A DNA stretch of 64,000 nucleotides from Paraburkholderia unamae (GTDB lineage Bacteria; Pseudomonadota; Gammaproteobacteria; Burkholderiales; Burkholderiaceae). Shown here piece after piece: positions 32,620 through 42,092 of the stretch (the first letter of the stretch is position 1; every line of letters starts with the position of its first letter). The translations under genes and the position numbers were made by a program. Below the pieces are notes generated by a model. It ran no database searches. It saw nothing but the letters and a program-made list of their open reading frames with translations, and was not told the origin of the DNA. The stretch spans positions 1 to 64,000 of the forward strand of contig NZ_QLSU01000003.1 of NCBI RefSeq assembly GCF_003268775.1, given 5' to 3'.

Positions 32620-33744
32620 CTATTGCCGTTCGAGCAACGCGATATAGCGCGTGAAGTCGCCTTCTTCGCGAATGATCTCGCGCATGAGTTCAGCCAGCGA
32701 CATGTGCCCCCACGACACCGCGCGCCGGAGCAGATAAGGCGTGGGGCTATGCGGCTCGTGCTGCGCGAGGTAGTCGGCGATGGCCTGGAGCTGCTGGTAC
32801 GCCTGCTCACGGTTTGCGATTTCACCGGCAGCGCTGGTGGCGCTGGTGGCGTGTATGCTCTGCGCCTGCGCGCGTACGTGCACGGGTGAAGGTTCGGCCG
32901 CTTCCGGGAGGGACAACACGCCGCCGCTCGCTTCCTCGCGCGCGACCACCCGTTCGCCGAGCAGGCCCGGCGCCACCCGTTCGAGCTGCAACAACGCATG
33001 CGCCACGCGAGCGAGCGAAGGCGCGTCATACCCCAGCCGCTCGTCGAGCGCGCACGTGAAGTCGCGCCATGCGTCGATCGCCTGCTGCGCATGCCGATGC
33101 AAGGCGGTGAGCGTCGCGGCATTGCCGCCGCGCGACGCATGGCTGGCGAGCACAGCGCGGGTCATCGGACCGGCCATCGCGCCATCCATCTCGTCGTCGG
33201 CGTAGACGGTCGTCGTCGCGCGCTGCCATTCGTCGAGGCTCACGGCGGGCGGGTCGCGTTCTTCGATATGCAGCAGCGGCACGTGCAGCGTAAGCAGCAG
33301 CGCGAACGCGTCGTTCATCCACACGAACGGCGCGATACGCGCGTCGATGTCGCCCGCTTCGATCAGCGGCCACGCCGTGTCCCAGTAACGCTCGACAAGC
33401 GCGATCAGGAGCCGCGTGCCCGCCACGAAACCCGCAAGCCCGTGAAGACGCGTCCACGCCTCGCACAGCCACGCCGCCAGTTGAAAGTCCTTGCTGCGCG
33501 CGGCGAGCGCTTCGCCGCACAGCGCCGCCACCGTCTGCCAGTCCGCCTTCGCGAGCGGACGCTCCCACTCGCCCATCGGCAGCGTCGTGTCGTCTTCGTG
33601 GCGAGCCTCGCGTATGCGCTGATAAACGGGCGTGTAGCGCAGCGCCACGCCCGCGCCGCCGCTTTCTTCCGGCAGCGGCGCGAGCAAGGCCTCGAATTGG
33701 GCGGCGAAATCGGGCGCCGTTTCGATCGGATAAGGCTGGTTCAT
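32620..33744 (-). CDS. tssA: T6SS assembly protein TssA
   Basis: The 374-aa protein has the ImpA N-terminal domain (VYQRIREARHEDD, PLAKADWQTVAALCGEALAARSKDFQLAAWL, GLAGFVAGTRLLIALVERYWDTAWP) and a conserved C-terminal block (REQAYQQLQAIADYLAQHEPHSPTPYLLRRAVSW). TssA binds the baseplate and the sheath tip and primes or caps sheath growth in the cytoplasm. The start at 33744 overlaps the tssM stop by four bases (ATGA). The EPHSP-YLL-RA C-terminus is that of the short TssA class. Confidence 0.93.
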   Translation of the reverse strand: MNQPYPIETAPDFAAQFEALLAPLPEESGGAGVALRYTPVYQRIREARHEDDTTLPMGEWERPLAKADWQTVAALCGEALAARSKDFQLAAWLCEAWTRLHGLAGFVAGTRLLIALVERYWDTAWPLIEAGDIDARIAPFVWMNDAFALLLTLHVPLLHIEERDPPAVSLDEWQRATTTVYADDEMDGAMAGPMTRAVLASHASRGGNAATLTALHRHAQQAIDAWRDFTCALDERLGYDAPSLARVAHALLQLERVAPGLLGERVVAREEASGGVLSLPEAAEPSPVHVRAQAQSIHATSATSAAGEIANREQAYQQLQAIADYLAQHEPHSPTPYLLRRAVSWGHMSLAELMREIIREEGDFTRYIALLERQ

Positions 33745-36700
33745 AGCACGGTCCATTCCGGCGCGCGCGCCGGGAAGCCGCCGGGCCACGGCAACGGCGT
33801 TTTCTTGCCGGCCGGCATGAGGGTGATGCGCAGATACACGCGTCCGCGCGCGTCCTTCGGCAATGCCGCGAGGTCGGCCGGATTCGCCACGCCCAGCGGG
33901 AAATCGAAGCGCAGCAGTTGCGCCGCGCCCGCGCCGCGCGCGCTCGCATCGGGCACGCGCTGGCGCGCGATGAACGTGATCAGCGCCCACGGGTCGTTGA
34001 ACTGCCAGGTGAGCGTGCGGCCGTCCGTCGTGTACGGGCGCTGCTGCGCATCGGCCACGGCGGTCAGTGGGGAGTCCTTCGCAAAGCGCAACACGAGCGT
34101 GACGGGCGAGCCGTAGTCCCAGTGCAACGTATGCGAACCTTCGGCCGTCGATACGATTTGCGCGCCGCTCGCCAGCGTCCAGTCCATCAACTGGTTCGCC
34201 GCCACTTCGCCGCCCCGGTTCGCACGGAACTCCACGTTCACGTCGTAACCGGCGCTCGCGCCGTCGTCGGCGGGATACAGCGGCGCAAGCAGCGCTTTCA
34301 CCTGATCGAAGTCGTCGACGAACTGACGCACGTTGGCCGTGGTCGCCAGCTTGCGGCCGTTCGCGCCCGCGTCGCGCAGCAGCGCCGAGATCGGCTCGTA
34401 ACGGCGCAGCACCTGGCCCAGTTCGCCATAGTCGGCCATGCCGGGGTCCGCGCGGTTCGCCACGCTCATCATGCTCGCGCTCGTGCCCGCGAAGGGCGCG
34501 CGCCCCGCCACGCTCTGGTTGAACGCCGTTGCAAAGCCGCCCCATTGCTGGCGCAGTTCCAGCGCATAGCCCTGCGTGCAGCGCGCGAGCAGGCTCGTGT
34601 AAAGCCGCGCGTGCAGCGCGGCGAAATAGTCGTCGCCCGCATTGCCCGAGGGACGGCCGCCGAACTTCGCCATGCAACCGCCCGCGCCGTTCTCAGCCGA
34701 CACGGTCTGCACGAACTGCTCCAGCATCAGCAGGCTGCTGTTCGGGTTCTTCAGGCGATAGCGGTCGAGGTCGCGGTCAATCGCCTGCCAGCGCTGCGCG
34801 AGCGGCGAGGCGGCGTCGGCGGGCGTGAGCGCGGCGAGGTAACGCTGGGCCTGCTGGCCGAGCGCCTGCGCGCGCGCCGCCTGCTGCTCCAGATACGGTC
34901 CCACCGCACCGCCGTCCGGCACGCCGAGCGCCGCGAGCACGGGCGAAGCGGTGCGCGGCGCTTCCCACCCGCCGCTCGCGCGCGTCGCGTAGAGTTCGGA
35001 GCGCGTGAGCGCCTGATCGACGAGTTGCAGGTGCGCCATCGCGTCCTGCGAAACGAGCGTGTCGAGATCCTCGGCCTGCGCGTTCGCGCCCATCTCCGCG
35101 AGCAACGCCTTGATGCGCACGAGGCGCGGTCGCACGGCGTCGAACGCGGCGCTGTCCGCCTCGCCCATCACGGGCGTGACGACCGCCGCCGCCGCGGTCT
35201 GGTCGCTCACGAGCCGCGCGAACTGGAGGTCGAGCGCGCGGCCGATGGCGGGCTTCACGGCTTCGGGCACCTTGGCGAGTCCTTCGTCGAGAAAGCGCTT
35301 GCGCACGTCGCCGAGCGCGAGCGCCTGGTCGAGCTGCGCGCGGTCCCAGACGAGCGTGGAACCCGCGGGCACGGACGGCATGGCGAGGCCGCGCGGCGCG
35401 ACCATGAAGGGCTGGTTCAGCAGTGCCGCGAGACTGTCGCGCAAGGCGAGGCGCGCGGGCGCGAGCGTATAGCGCACGTCCTTGTCGCTCCAGACCACGC
35501 CGCTGTCCACGCCGCCGAAGCGCAGCGCGAGATCGCTTCGGAGTCCCTGGAACGCCGCCGCGTCGCGCGTGCGGATGTCGGCCGCCGCGTCGGGGCCGAG
35601 CAGGCGATTCTGGGCCACGCGCGCGAGCGTGCGCTCGTACACGGGGCCGGGCGTGAACGTGGCTTGGCGCATCCAGTTGCCCTTGCCGGAGGCGAGCAGG
35701 TCCTGCTGCGCGTCGATGCCCTCGACGATCGCGCGGGCGTGCGCGCCCAACTGCGTGAAATTGCCCATCGCGGCGTCCGCGCCCGAGAGCCCGCCCAGGT
35801 TGGACGTCACCGTGCGCTCGGCCGCGAGCAGCGGATTGTTCGTGAAGAGGCGCGTGTCCAGTTGCGCCGCGCCCTTGCCGAGCGTGCAGCGCAGCGCCTG
35901 CTGGAGCGGCGGCAGCGCGAGCGCCGCCGATGTGTCGCCGCGATACGGCGCACGGCCGCCGGCATCGCGGTAGAAGTACGGCAGCGTGCCCGCCAGGTCG
36001 CCTTGCAACTCCGCGCCAAGCGCATAGCGCACGACGGTGCGCAGCGCCTCGGCGTTGCCGGGGGCGGGCCGCCGCAGGCTTTGCAGGGCCGCGAGCGCCG
36101 TATCGAACTGATCGACCGCGCCCACGTATTGCTGGAGCGTGCGCATCTCGGGCAGATCGTCGATGGAAAGACCGCCCGCGCCGGGCACCCGCGCATCGGC
36201 ACGCGCTCCCGGCGGCGCGCAGTCGTCGCCGATGATCAGTTGACCCGTGCTCGGGTCGAGCGCGACGCCCGTCAACTGGCTCACGCGCGCGAACATCTCA
36301 CGCTGTAGCGCGCTCACGGCGATCTCGCCGAACTCGCGCTCGAAGCGCTCGCGCACGCGCGCGTCGAGCGAGTCGACGACACGCCACGAGCCGGGCATGA
36401 ACACCGTCGCGCCGGGCTGGGCGCGCAACTGCTGGTTCAGCCCGATCAGCGCGAGCGCCTTCGCGCGGTACCAGTCGGCGGGCAAGTCGAGCCCGCGCTG
36501 GGCCGCCGCCGCGCGCTCGGCGGCGTCGCTGCGCAATTGCCCGAGCGCCGCGACGAGTTCGCCGTTGCGCTGGCCCAGTTGCACCGTCGCCACGACGAGG
36601 CCCACGCCCCACACGCCGAGCACGGCGATGCCGCCCCAGCGCAAGGCCCGGTTCAGCACGGGCCGCGCGAGGTGCTGCGTGCGCGAGGGCCGCGTGAGGC

Positions 36701-37946
36701 CGTATTCGAGGAAGATCTTGCGGTCGAACAGGTCGCGCAGGAACGCGGGCTGCAACATCAGCGCGTCGAGCGGGCCGCCCGGTTCATGGCGGTCCGTGCG
36801 GTCCGTGTGTTCGTCCGCGCCGCGCTGCGCCGTCTCGCCCGTGGCGAACTCGGCCGCGAAGCCGGCTGCGAAGTCGGCCGCCATCAGCGCCTCGGGCTCG
36901 ACCCACGGCAAAGCCGCCGCTTCGCGCGCCTGCGCGGCGGCCTCAGGTGCGCGCTGCGCGAACTCGCTGCTGTCGCCGGTCAGGTAGATACCGCGAAAGA
37001 AGAACGGCTCATGATAGGCGCTCGGCCGCAGCAGTTCGTCCACGTAGAGCTGGAGTTGCGCCTGCATCGCGCCGATGCGCGAAGGCAGCAGCAGGCATTC
37101 GCGCGCATCCAGATGGCCGGTGTCGAGCGCGAACAACTCCGCGCCCGTGTCGGACACGGCGCGCTCGATGCTGCTCATCGCCGCCCCCACCCAGTCCGAC
37201 TGATAGGTGGTCGAGAGATCGTACGGCGAGGACCAGCCGAGCATGCTCGCGCGCAGCGGCTCGGGCAACGCGCGCGCGAAGGCCGCGAAGCCCGTGAGCG
37301 CCTCGCAGCCCGTCACCACCACGTAGACGGCAAAGCGCATGGCAAAGCGGTTTTGCGCGAGCCAGAGGCGGCGGTGCGCGAGCTTAGCGCGGCGCACGAG
37401 TTCGAGGCGCGCGTCGGCGTCTTGCGCGAGCAGCATCGCCGCGGGCACGGTGATCACCACCGAGTCGAACGGCCGTTGCTCGCGGTAGCTGCGGCACAGG
37501 CCGAGAAACTCGTCCCAGGGCTTTTCGTCGCCGTCTTCGTCGGGCGAGCCCAGATACACGGCCTGAATGTCGATCACCACGCCGCGATCGAAGAAGTGCC
37601 ACGAAATGCCCTGCGTGGCCGCCGTGCTCGCCGCCTCCGCGCTCAGCGCGCTCGACACCCCCGCCTGGGCGATGGGCAGCGTGCGCGCGTCGTCGCCTTC
37701 GTTGAGCACCATGACCCACGGAATGTTGTAGCGCTCCGCGCGCGAGGCGATGTTCGCCTCGATCAGTTCCACCGCCTGGTGAAACGTGCTGCGCAGCGAA
37801 TCCGCGCGCAGCCGCACGACCTTGCGATCGGCGGCGGGCTTTGGCTGCCCGTGGCGCATGGCGAAATACAGCACGGCGCCGAGCACCGCGCAGACCACGA
37901 GCGTGAGCGCGGCGATGGAGAGCAGGAAGAGATTGCTGGTCAGCAT
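33741..37946 (-). CDS. tssM: T6SS membrane-complex protein TssM (IcmF), Walker motifs degenerate
   Basis: The 1401-aa inner membrane protein has N-terminal membrane segments (about 5-28 and one near 410, GGIAVLGVWGVGLVVATV), an IcmF NTPase-like cytoplasmic domain, and a long periplasmic part ending in the C-terminal beta domain that binds TssJ. Where TssM usually has a Walker A loop (GxxGxGKT after PW), this protein reads IPWVMVLNEGDDARTLPI, and the Walker B/DTAGRY block reads GVVIDIQAVYLG. ATP binding is therefore unlikely. GGAGGG precedes ATG 37946. It forms the trans-envelope channel with TssL and TssJ. Confidence 0.93.
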   Translation of the reverse strand: MLTSNLFLLSIAALTLVVCAVLGAVLYFAMRHGQPKPAADRKVVRLRADSLRSTFHQAVELIEANIASRAERYNIPWVMVLNEGDDARTLPIAQAGVSSALSAEAASTAATQGISWHFFDRGVVIDIQAVYLGSPDEDGDEKPWDEFLGLCRSYREQRPFDSVVITVPAAMLLAQDADARLELVRRAKLAHRRLWLAQNRFAMRFAVYVVVTGCEALTGFAAFARALPEPLRASMLGWSSPYDLSTTYQSDWVGAAMSSIERAVSDTGAELFALDTGHLDARECLLLPSRIGAMQAQLQLYVDELLRPSAYHEPFFFRGIYLTGDSSEFAQRAPEAAAQAREAAALPWVEPEALMAADFAAGFAAEFATGETAQRGADEHTDRTDRHEPGGPLDALMLQPAFLRDLFDRKIFLEYGLTRPSRTQHLARPVLNRALRWGGIAVLGVWGVGLVVATVQLGQRNGELVAALGQLRSDAAERAAAAQRGLDLPADWYRAKALALIGLNQQLRAQPGATVFMPGSWRVVDSLDARVRERFEREFGEIAVSALQREMFARVSQLTGVALDPSTGQLIIGDDCAPPGARADARVPGAGGLSIDDLPEMRTLQQYVGAVDQFDTALAALQSLRRPAPGNAEALRTVVRYALGAELQGDLAGTLPYFYRDAGGRAPYRGDTSAALALPPLQQALRCTLGKGAAQLDTRLFTNNPLLAAERTVTSNLGGLSGADAAMGNFTQLGAHARAIVEGIDAQQDLLASGKGNWMRQATFTPGPVYERTLARVAQNRLLGPDAAADIRTRDAAAFQGLRSDLALRFGGVDSGVVWSDKDVRYTLAPARLALRDSLAALLNQPFMVAPRGLAMPSVPAGSTLVWDRAQLDQALALGDVRKRFLDEGLAKVPEAVKPAIGRALDLQFARLVSDQTAAAAVVTPVMGEADSAAFDAVRPRLVRIKALLAEMGANAQAEDLDTLVSQDAMAHLQLVDQALTRSELYATRASGGWEAPRTASPVLAALGVPDGGAVGPYLEQQAARAQALGQQAQRYLAALTPADAASPLAQRWQAIDRDLDRYRLKNPNSSLLMLEQFVQTVSAENGAGGCMAKFGGRPSGNAGDDYFAALHARLYTSLLARCTQGYALELRQQWGGFATAFNQSVAGRAPFAGTSASMMSVANRADPGMADYGELGQVLRRYEPISALLRDAGANGRKLATTANVRQFVDDFDQVKALLAPLYPADDGASAGYDVNVEFRANRGGEVAANQLMDWTLASGAQIVSTAEGSHTLHWDYGSPVTLVLRFAKDSPLTAVADAQQRPYTTDGRTLTWQFNDPWALITFIARQRVPDASARGAGAAQLLRFDFPLGVANPADLAALPKDARGRVYLRITLMPAGKKTPLPWPGGFPARAPEWTVL

Positions 37947-37992
37947 CGCACCCTCCTTCCGCCCATTACAAAGGATACCTGATGAATCCGCT

Positions 37993-38757
37993 TCATCGCC
38001 CCACCCCCGCCACGGCGTCGGCGTGAAGCGCCTCGCGCACGGGCCACGACTGCCACAGCCACAGCACCTCCGAGATCGCACACAACGAAACAGCCGCGAG
38101 CATGACCATCACGGCCCAGCGGCTCACCGTCGGCAGCTTGCGCGGCGCGATGTGCGAGAGCGTGTTCGCATAGGCGGCTTCGGCCAGCACGCGCTCGCGC
38201 CCGCCGAGATCGGGCCGCCGCTGGTAGATGAACTCATAGAGCTCCTCGCGGTAGCCGCGCAGCTTTTCTTGCGCGAGCGCGCCGCGAAAGCGCCCTTCGA
38301 AGCCCATGGCAAGCGCGAACAGATAGTGCCGCGCGACGGTGCGCCGCGAGGGCTCGCGCTCGGAAAGCAACTGCTCGATGCGGCTGAACACCAGGTCGCC
38401 CGCGATATTGCTGCGAAAGAGCGTCGATTCGAGCAGCCAGGCGGTCCAGCGCTCGCGGCCGCCCCAGGGCGTGTTGAGCAGGATCTCGTCGGCGAGCACC
38501 GCCTTGAGGTAGCGCGAGTCCGCGATGTTCTCCATCTCGAAGCGCGTGCTTTCGCGCCGCGACTGGAGCGTCTGCACTTCGAGCAGGTGCAGCAGATGCC
38601 GGCTCATGGCCTGGGCGGCAGCCTCCGCGTGCGTGCCGCCGTCCATTTCCGGCGCGGCGGGATAGCGCGCCTGCGCGCTCACCAGTTCGTCGAGAAACGC
38701 GCGGAACTGCTGCGTGAGGAGGTCTTCTTCTTCGGTGTCGATTCGGTTGCGTAGCAT
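37993..38757 (-). CDS. tssL: T6SS membrane-complex protein TssL (DotU)
   Basis: The 254-aa protein has the DotU cytoplasmic helical domain (YLKAVLADEILLNTPWGGRERW, FEGRFRGALAQEKLRGYREELYEFIYQR) and a single C-terminal membrane anchor near residues 218-240 (AVMVMLAAVSLCAISEVLWLW). There is no peptidoglycan-binding OmpA domain, so any cell-wall anchoring must come from another protein. It binds TssM and TssK at the inner membrane. It starts 30 bases after tssK and lies 46 bases before tssM. Confidence 0.93.
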   Translation of the reverse strand: MLRNRIDTEEEDLLTQQFRAFLDELVSAQARYPAAPEMDGGTHAEAAAQAMSRHLLHLLEVQTLQSRRESTRFEMENIADSRYLKAVLADEILLNTPWGGRERWTAWLLESTLFRSNIAGDLVFSRIEQLLSEREPSRRTVARHYLFALAMGFEGRFRGALAQEKLRGYREELYEFIYQRRPDLGGRERVLAEAAYANTLSHIAPRKLPTVSRWAVMVMLAAVSLCAISEVLWLWQSWPVREALHADAVAGVGR

Positions 38758-38787
38758 GCTGGGTCCGTTGCCTCGGGTATCGCTGTC

Positions 38788-40119
38788 TCAGCCCTTCACG
38801 AACAGCAGGATTTCCTGCGGCCGTTGCGCGCGCTCGCCTTCGTTGGGATTGCCGATCACGAGCGGTTCGTTCGGGGCCGTGAACGGCGGCTCCCAGCGGA
38901 TCTCGAACAGCAGATAGCCGGAACCCGCGCGCACGCCGAGTTCCTCCGCATAGTCGATCGGCCGCCGCGCCGCGCCCAGCACGCGGCGGCTGCGCAGCGA
39001 CGGGTAGACCGTTTGCGAGCCGATCACGGCGCCTTCCATCCACGCGAGCAGGTCGCGGTCGGACTGCCCGCGCAAACCCACCACGAGCCGCTCGCCGGCC
39101 CATTCGTCGCGCAGGCCCAGTTCGAACGCGCCATGCCGGAAATCGAACTTGCACTCGCGATACGCCTCGCTCACCTCGGAGGTCGCCTCGCGCAGCGCGC
39201 GCAGCAGCGGCTCGAATACGGCGCGCGGATCGGCGTGGTCGTAGTCGGGCGGCACGGGCGGCAGGCCGCCTGGGCGCAGCAGCGAGAGCGGCCCCGTAAG
39301 CTGCGCGAGCGCGAGAAAGAGCGCGAGCGGATGCAGGCGCGGCGTGCGCAATACCGCTTCCACGAGCGGCAACGCGCTCACGAGGCTGCGCAGCCGGTCT
39401 TTCAGTTCGAGTTGCGCGAGGCGGTCGTCCACCTGCGAAGAGGGGTTCGCCGTTTGACGCGCGATGAACGCCGCCTTGCCGCGCAACTGGCCGAGCAGCG
39501 CCGAGGTGGCGCGCCAGAGCGGATTGTCATGCGCGATTTCGAGCAGCGGCGGCAGGCGCTCGCCCAGCCGGATCACGTCGTTGTCCTTGTAGACCGAGCC
39601 GAGCCGCAATGCGACCCAGGCGGCCGCCGGCGGCTCGCCCGCCGCGAGCGCGAGGTTCGGCAGGCGGCGCGCGATATCGGCGGGTGGTGCATCGGACACC
39701 TGATCGTCCACGGACGCCCCCGCCGCCGAGCGAAAGCGGCGCACGGGCGCATCGCGCCGCAGACCGCCGGGCCCCGGCAGCACGAGCCAGAAGTCGAGCG
39801 GCCCGTTGGCGAGCTGCGCGGCGTGCGGTTCGAGCGCGAGTTCGAGCCGGTCCTGAGGGTTCGTCCCGGCGTGATACGAAACGGCGGTGCCGTCGGGCAT
39901 GATGGCTTCGAGTTCGAGCACGCGCACGAGGCCCGCCGCCAGCAGGCCCTGATCGAACGTCAAACGCCGGACGCCCCAGGCGAACGGCGCCGCGGCGAGG
40001 GTTTGCCAGGCGACGAGCGAGTCGATGCGCGCGTCGAGCAACTGGAAATGCTGCGGCGAGAGCAGCATGCCCTCGAACCACTCCACGCGATCCACCACGC
40101 CGGACATCGCATCAGACAT
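38788..40119 (-). CDS. tssK: T6SS baseplate protein TssK
   Basis: The 443-aa protein has the TssK start (VEWFEGMLLSPQHFQLLDARIDSLV), the middle shell domain, and the C-terminal receptor-like domain (ESxVSEAYRECKF, VVGLRGQSDRDLLAWMEGAVIGS, YLLFEIRWEPPF). TssK trimers link the baseplate to the membrane complex. GGGAGGG precedes the ATG. It is followed by tssL 30 bases later and preceded by tssJ at 60 bases. Confidence 0.94.
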   Translation of the reverse strand: MSDAMSGVVDRVEWFEGMLLSPQHFQLLDARIDSLVAWQTLAAAPFAWGVRRLTFDQGLLAAGLVRVLELEAIMPDGTAVSYHAGTNPQDRLELALEPHAAQLANGPLDFWLVLPGPGGLRRDAPVRRFRSAAGASVDDQVSDAPPADIARRLPNLALAAGEPPAAAWVALRLGSVYKDNDVIRLGERLPPLLEIAHDNPLWRATSALLGQLRGKAAFIARQTANPSSQVDDRLAQLELKDRLRSLVSALPLVEAVLRTPRLHPLALFLALAQLTGPLSLLRPGGLPPVPPDYDHADPRAVFEPLLRALREATSEVSEAYRECKFDFRHGAFELGLRDEWAGERLVVGLRGQSDRDLLAWMEGAVIGSQTVYPSLRSRRVLGAARRPIDYAEELGVRAGSGYLLFEIRWEPPFTAPNEPLVIGNPNEGERAQRPQEILLFVKG

Positions 40120-40179
40120 GGCGCCCTCCCGCTTCGGTCACGGCGCGCAAGGCGCAAGGGGCAAAGAGAAGTTGAACGG

Positions 40180-40674
40180 TCATTGAGCGGTCGATACGGT
40201 AAAAGCGTGATCGTCCAGTTGCACGACGAGGCGGCCACTGAACGTTTCGATGCGCACGCAGTGCGCGGCGGGGTCCGGATAACTCGCGAAGACAAACGCG
40301 GCCTTCACGCGCGGGCCGGACAGCGCGTCGCCGGGAATCTCCAGACGTTGTCCGGGCACGACTTCCCAACTGCTGTAGCGAATGCTTTTGGGGAACGCGG
40401 CGGCCAGCGTCGCGCGCGAGGCAAACCACTTCGCGCCCGGCAGTTCGGCCACGCGCGCGAGCATCGCGTCGTCGGTCACGAACACGACATCCACGGCCAC
40501 GGGGCTGTTGTTGTTGGCGTCGTTGCTGGCCGCGAGCGTGAGCGTGGACCACGCGGCCTTCTCGCCGCTCATCCCCAGCATCGAGCAGCCCGAAAGCGCG
40601 GCCCCAAGGCAGACACCAAGGCACATGCCACGCAGGCGGACACACCACGCGAACCGGTCATGCCAAAACGTCAT
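40180..40674 (-). CDS. tssJ: T6SS outer membrane lipoprotein TssJ
   Basis: The 164-aa protein has a lipoprotein signal peptide with lipobox LSGC (Cys30), then the TssJ beta-sandwich: LTLAASNDANNNSPVAVDVV, LAAAFPKSIRYSSWEVVPGQ, VKAAFVFASYPDP. It anchors the T6SS membrane complex to the outer membrane and contacts the TssM periplasmic end. Its ATG at 40674 overlaps the stop of the DAACS-type transporter gene by four bases, which places that transporter inside the T6SS transcription unit. Longer frames upstream lack a lipobox at the right place. Confidence 0.92.
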   Translation of the reverse strand: MTFWHDRFAWCVRLRGMCLGVCLGAALSGCSMLGMSGEKAAWSTLTLAASNDANNNSPVAVDVVFVTDDAMLARVAELPGAKWFASRATLAAAFPKSIRYSSWEVVPGQRLEIPGDALSGPRVKAAFVFASYPDPAAHCVRIETFSGRLVVQLDDHAFTVSTAQ

Positions 40675-42092
40675 TTCGCCCCCACTCCAATTCCCATCAA
40701 GACGATCAGCGACGCAACGGTCATCGCGCAGCCCGCCACCAGCGCGAGCTGCCCGCGCGAGAGCGCGAAGCGCAGCGGTGCATGTACTGGTGGTTGCGCG
40801 CGCAACGGCTCTGGCATCACGCGCTCCGAAGGCAGCCCGGCGGAGACCAGCGCGATCACGGCGCATACGGCGAGCAGGCTCACCACGTTGCGCGGCCCCT
40901 CGCAGATCAGGTCGATCGTGACGAACAGCACGCTCGCCGCTTCGGCAGGCAATTGCAGCAGCGAGAGCACGACGCCCATGTAACCCACGGTCGCCACACC
41001 GCTCTTGCCCGACGAGAGAAACGCGGCCCCGACCGAGGCGAACGCGATCACGGCGAAGTCGCCCGCAGCGAGCGGCCGGTCATACAGGTTCGCCACGAAT
41101 ACGGTGGCGAGCGAGAAATAGAGCGCGGAGCCCGCGCGCACGAACACGGCGCCGAACGGCACGATCAGCTCGACAATGCCGCGACTGAACCCGAGCCGCG
41201 CGCTCATGGCCTCGATGGTGTGCGGAATCGACGCCGTCGCGCTGCCCGAGGTGAGGCCGACGAGTAGCGGCGCCTTGAGGCTCGCGACGATCTGCACGAG
41301 CGGCAGCCCGGCGCGCCGCGCGGTGAGCGCCGTCGCTGCGCCGCCGAGCACGGCGGCGCAGGCGAGAAAGCACACCAGAAAGCTGCCCATCGCCGCAAGC
41401 ATGGCGGGCGGCGTATGCGCGCTCACCCACGCGGCCGTGCCGAACGCGAGCACCGGAATGAGCAGGTTGGCGCGCTCGATGATGATTTCGAGCGTGCGAT
41501 ACACGCCCTCGAACACATTGCCGAGCATCGACGTTTGTTCGCGCGAGAGCGCCGCGAACGCGAGCCCGAACAGCAGCGTGCCGGCGAGAATGCCGAGCGG
41601 ATGCCCTTGCGCCAGCACGCGGTAGAAGTTATCGGGCACGGCCTCGCGCCAGCCGTAAGCACTCGTTTGCGAGACCGCCGCGTCCGCGCCGTCGAACAGC
41701 GTCACGCCCACTTCCTGCGCGTCGCCCGCGCTTTGGAGCAAGCGTTCGCCAAAGGTCGCGTAGGCGTGCTCCGGCAGATGCGCGCCCGGCATCGCCAGCG
41801 CCCCCGCGAGCGTGCCCGCCACGCCGCACAGCACCATGAGCCCGAGCGCCAGCGCGCCGATCGTGCCCACGCGCCACGCGGGGCGCGGCAGTTCGCACAC
41901 CTGGCGCAGGCCGAAGAACGTCGCGACCACGAGCAGCGGCATCGCGGCCATGTTGACGACCGCGAGATAAAGCTGCCCGAACAGATACGCCAGCGCCCCG
42001 GCGGGCTCGGCCACGAGCCCGCAGAGCGCGCCCGCCGCCATGCACGCGAGCAACGCGAGCGTGCTGCCCGAGAGGGGCTTGAGCACGTTCAT
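40671..42092 (-). CDS. DAACS-type (dicarboxylate/amino acid:cation symporter) transporter, first copy before tssJ
   Basis: The 473-aa membrane protein has the DAACS/GltP-like fold: early helices with AVVNMAAMPLLVVATFFGL, a hairpin region GLTSGSATASIPHTIEAM in place of the usual serine-rich SS-x-S-LP loop, and VPFGAVFVRAGSALYF. In typical members the latter carries NMDGT, which binds Na+ and substrate; here it reads VRAGS. It therefore probably transports something other than plain Glu/Asp or uses altered coupling. Its start overlaps the racemase stop by four bases and its stop overlaps tssJ, so it is coupled on both sides. Confidence 0.85.
   Translation of the reverse strand: MNVLKPLSGSTLALLACMAAGALCGLVAEPAGALAYLFGQLYLAVVNMAAMPLLVVATFFGLRQVCELPRPAWRVGTIGALALGLMVLCGVAGTLAGALAMPGAHLPEHAYATFGERLLQSAGDAQEVGVTLFDGADAAVSQTSAYGWREAVPDNFYRVLAQGHPLGILAGTLLFGLAFAALSREQTSMLGNVFEGVYRTLEIIIERANLLIPVLAFGTAAWVSAHTPPAMLAAMGSFLVCFLACAAVLGGAATALTARRAGLPLVQIVASLKAPLLVGLTSGSATASIPHTIEAMSARLGFSRGIVELIVPFGAVFVRAGSALYFSLATVFVANLYDRPLAAGDFAVIAFASVGAAFLSSGKSGVATVGYMGVVLSLLQLPAEAASVLFVTIDLICEGPRNVVSLLAVCAVIALVSAGLPSERVMPEPLRAQPPVHAPLRFALSRGQLALVAGCAMTVASLIVLMGIGVGAK

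Noticed and set aside
33918..36308. Very long open frame on the plus strand opposite tssM, and similar frames opposite other T6SS genes
   Set aside because: High-GC third positions keep antisense frames open. The composition is Arg/Ala/Gly/His-rich with no domain, and the minus-strand genes have clear homology.
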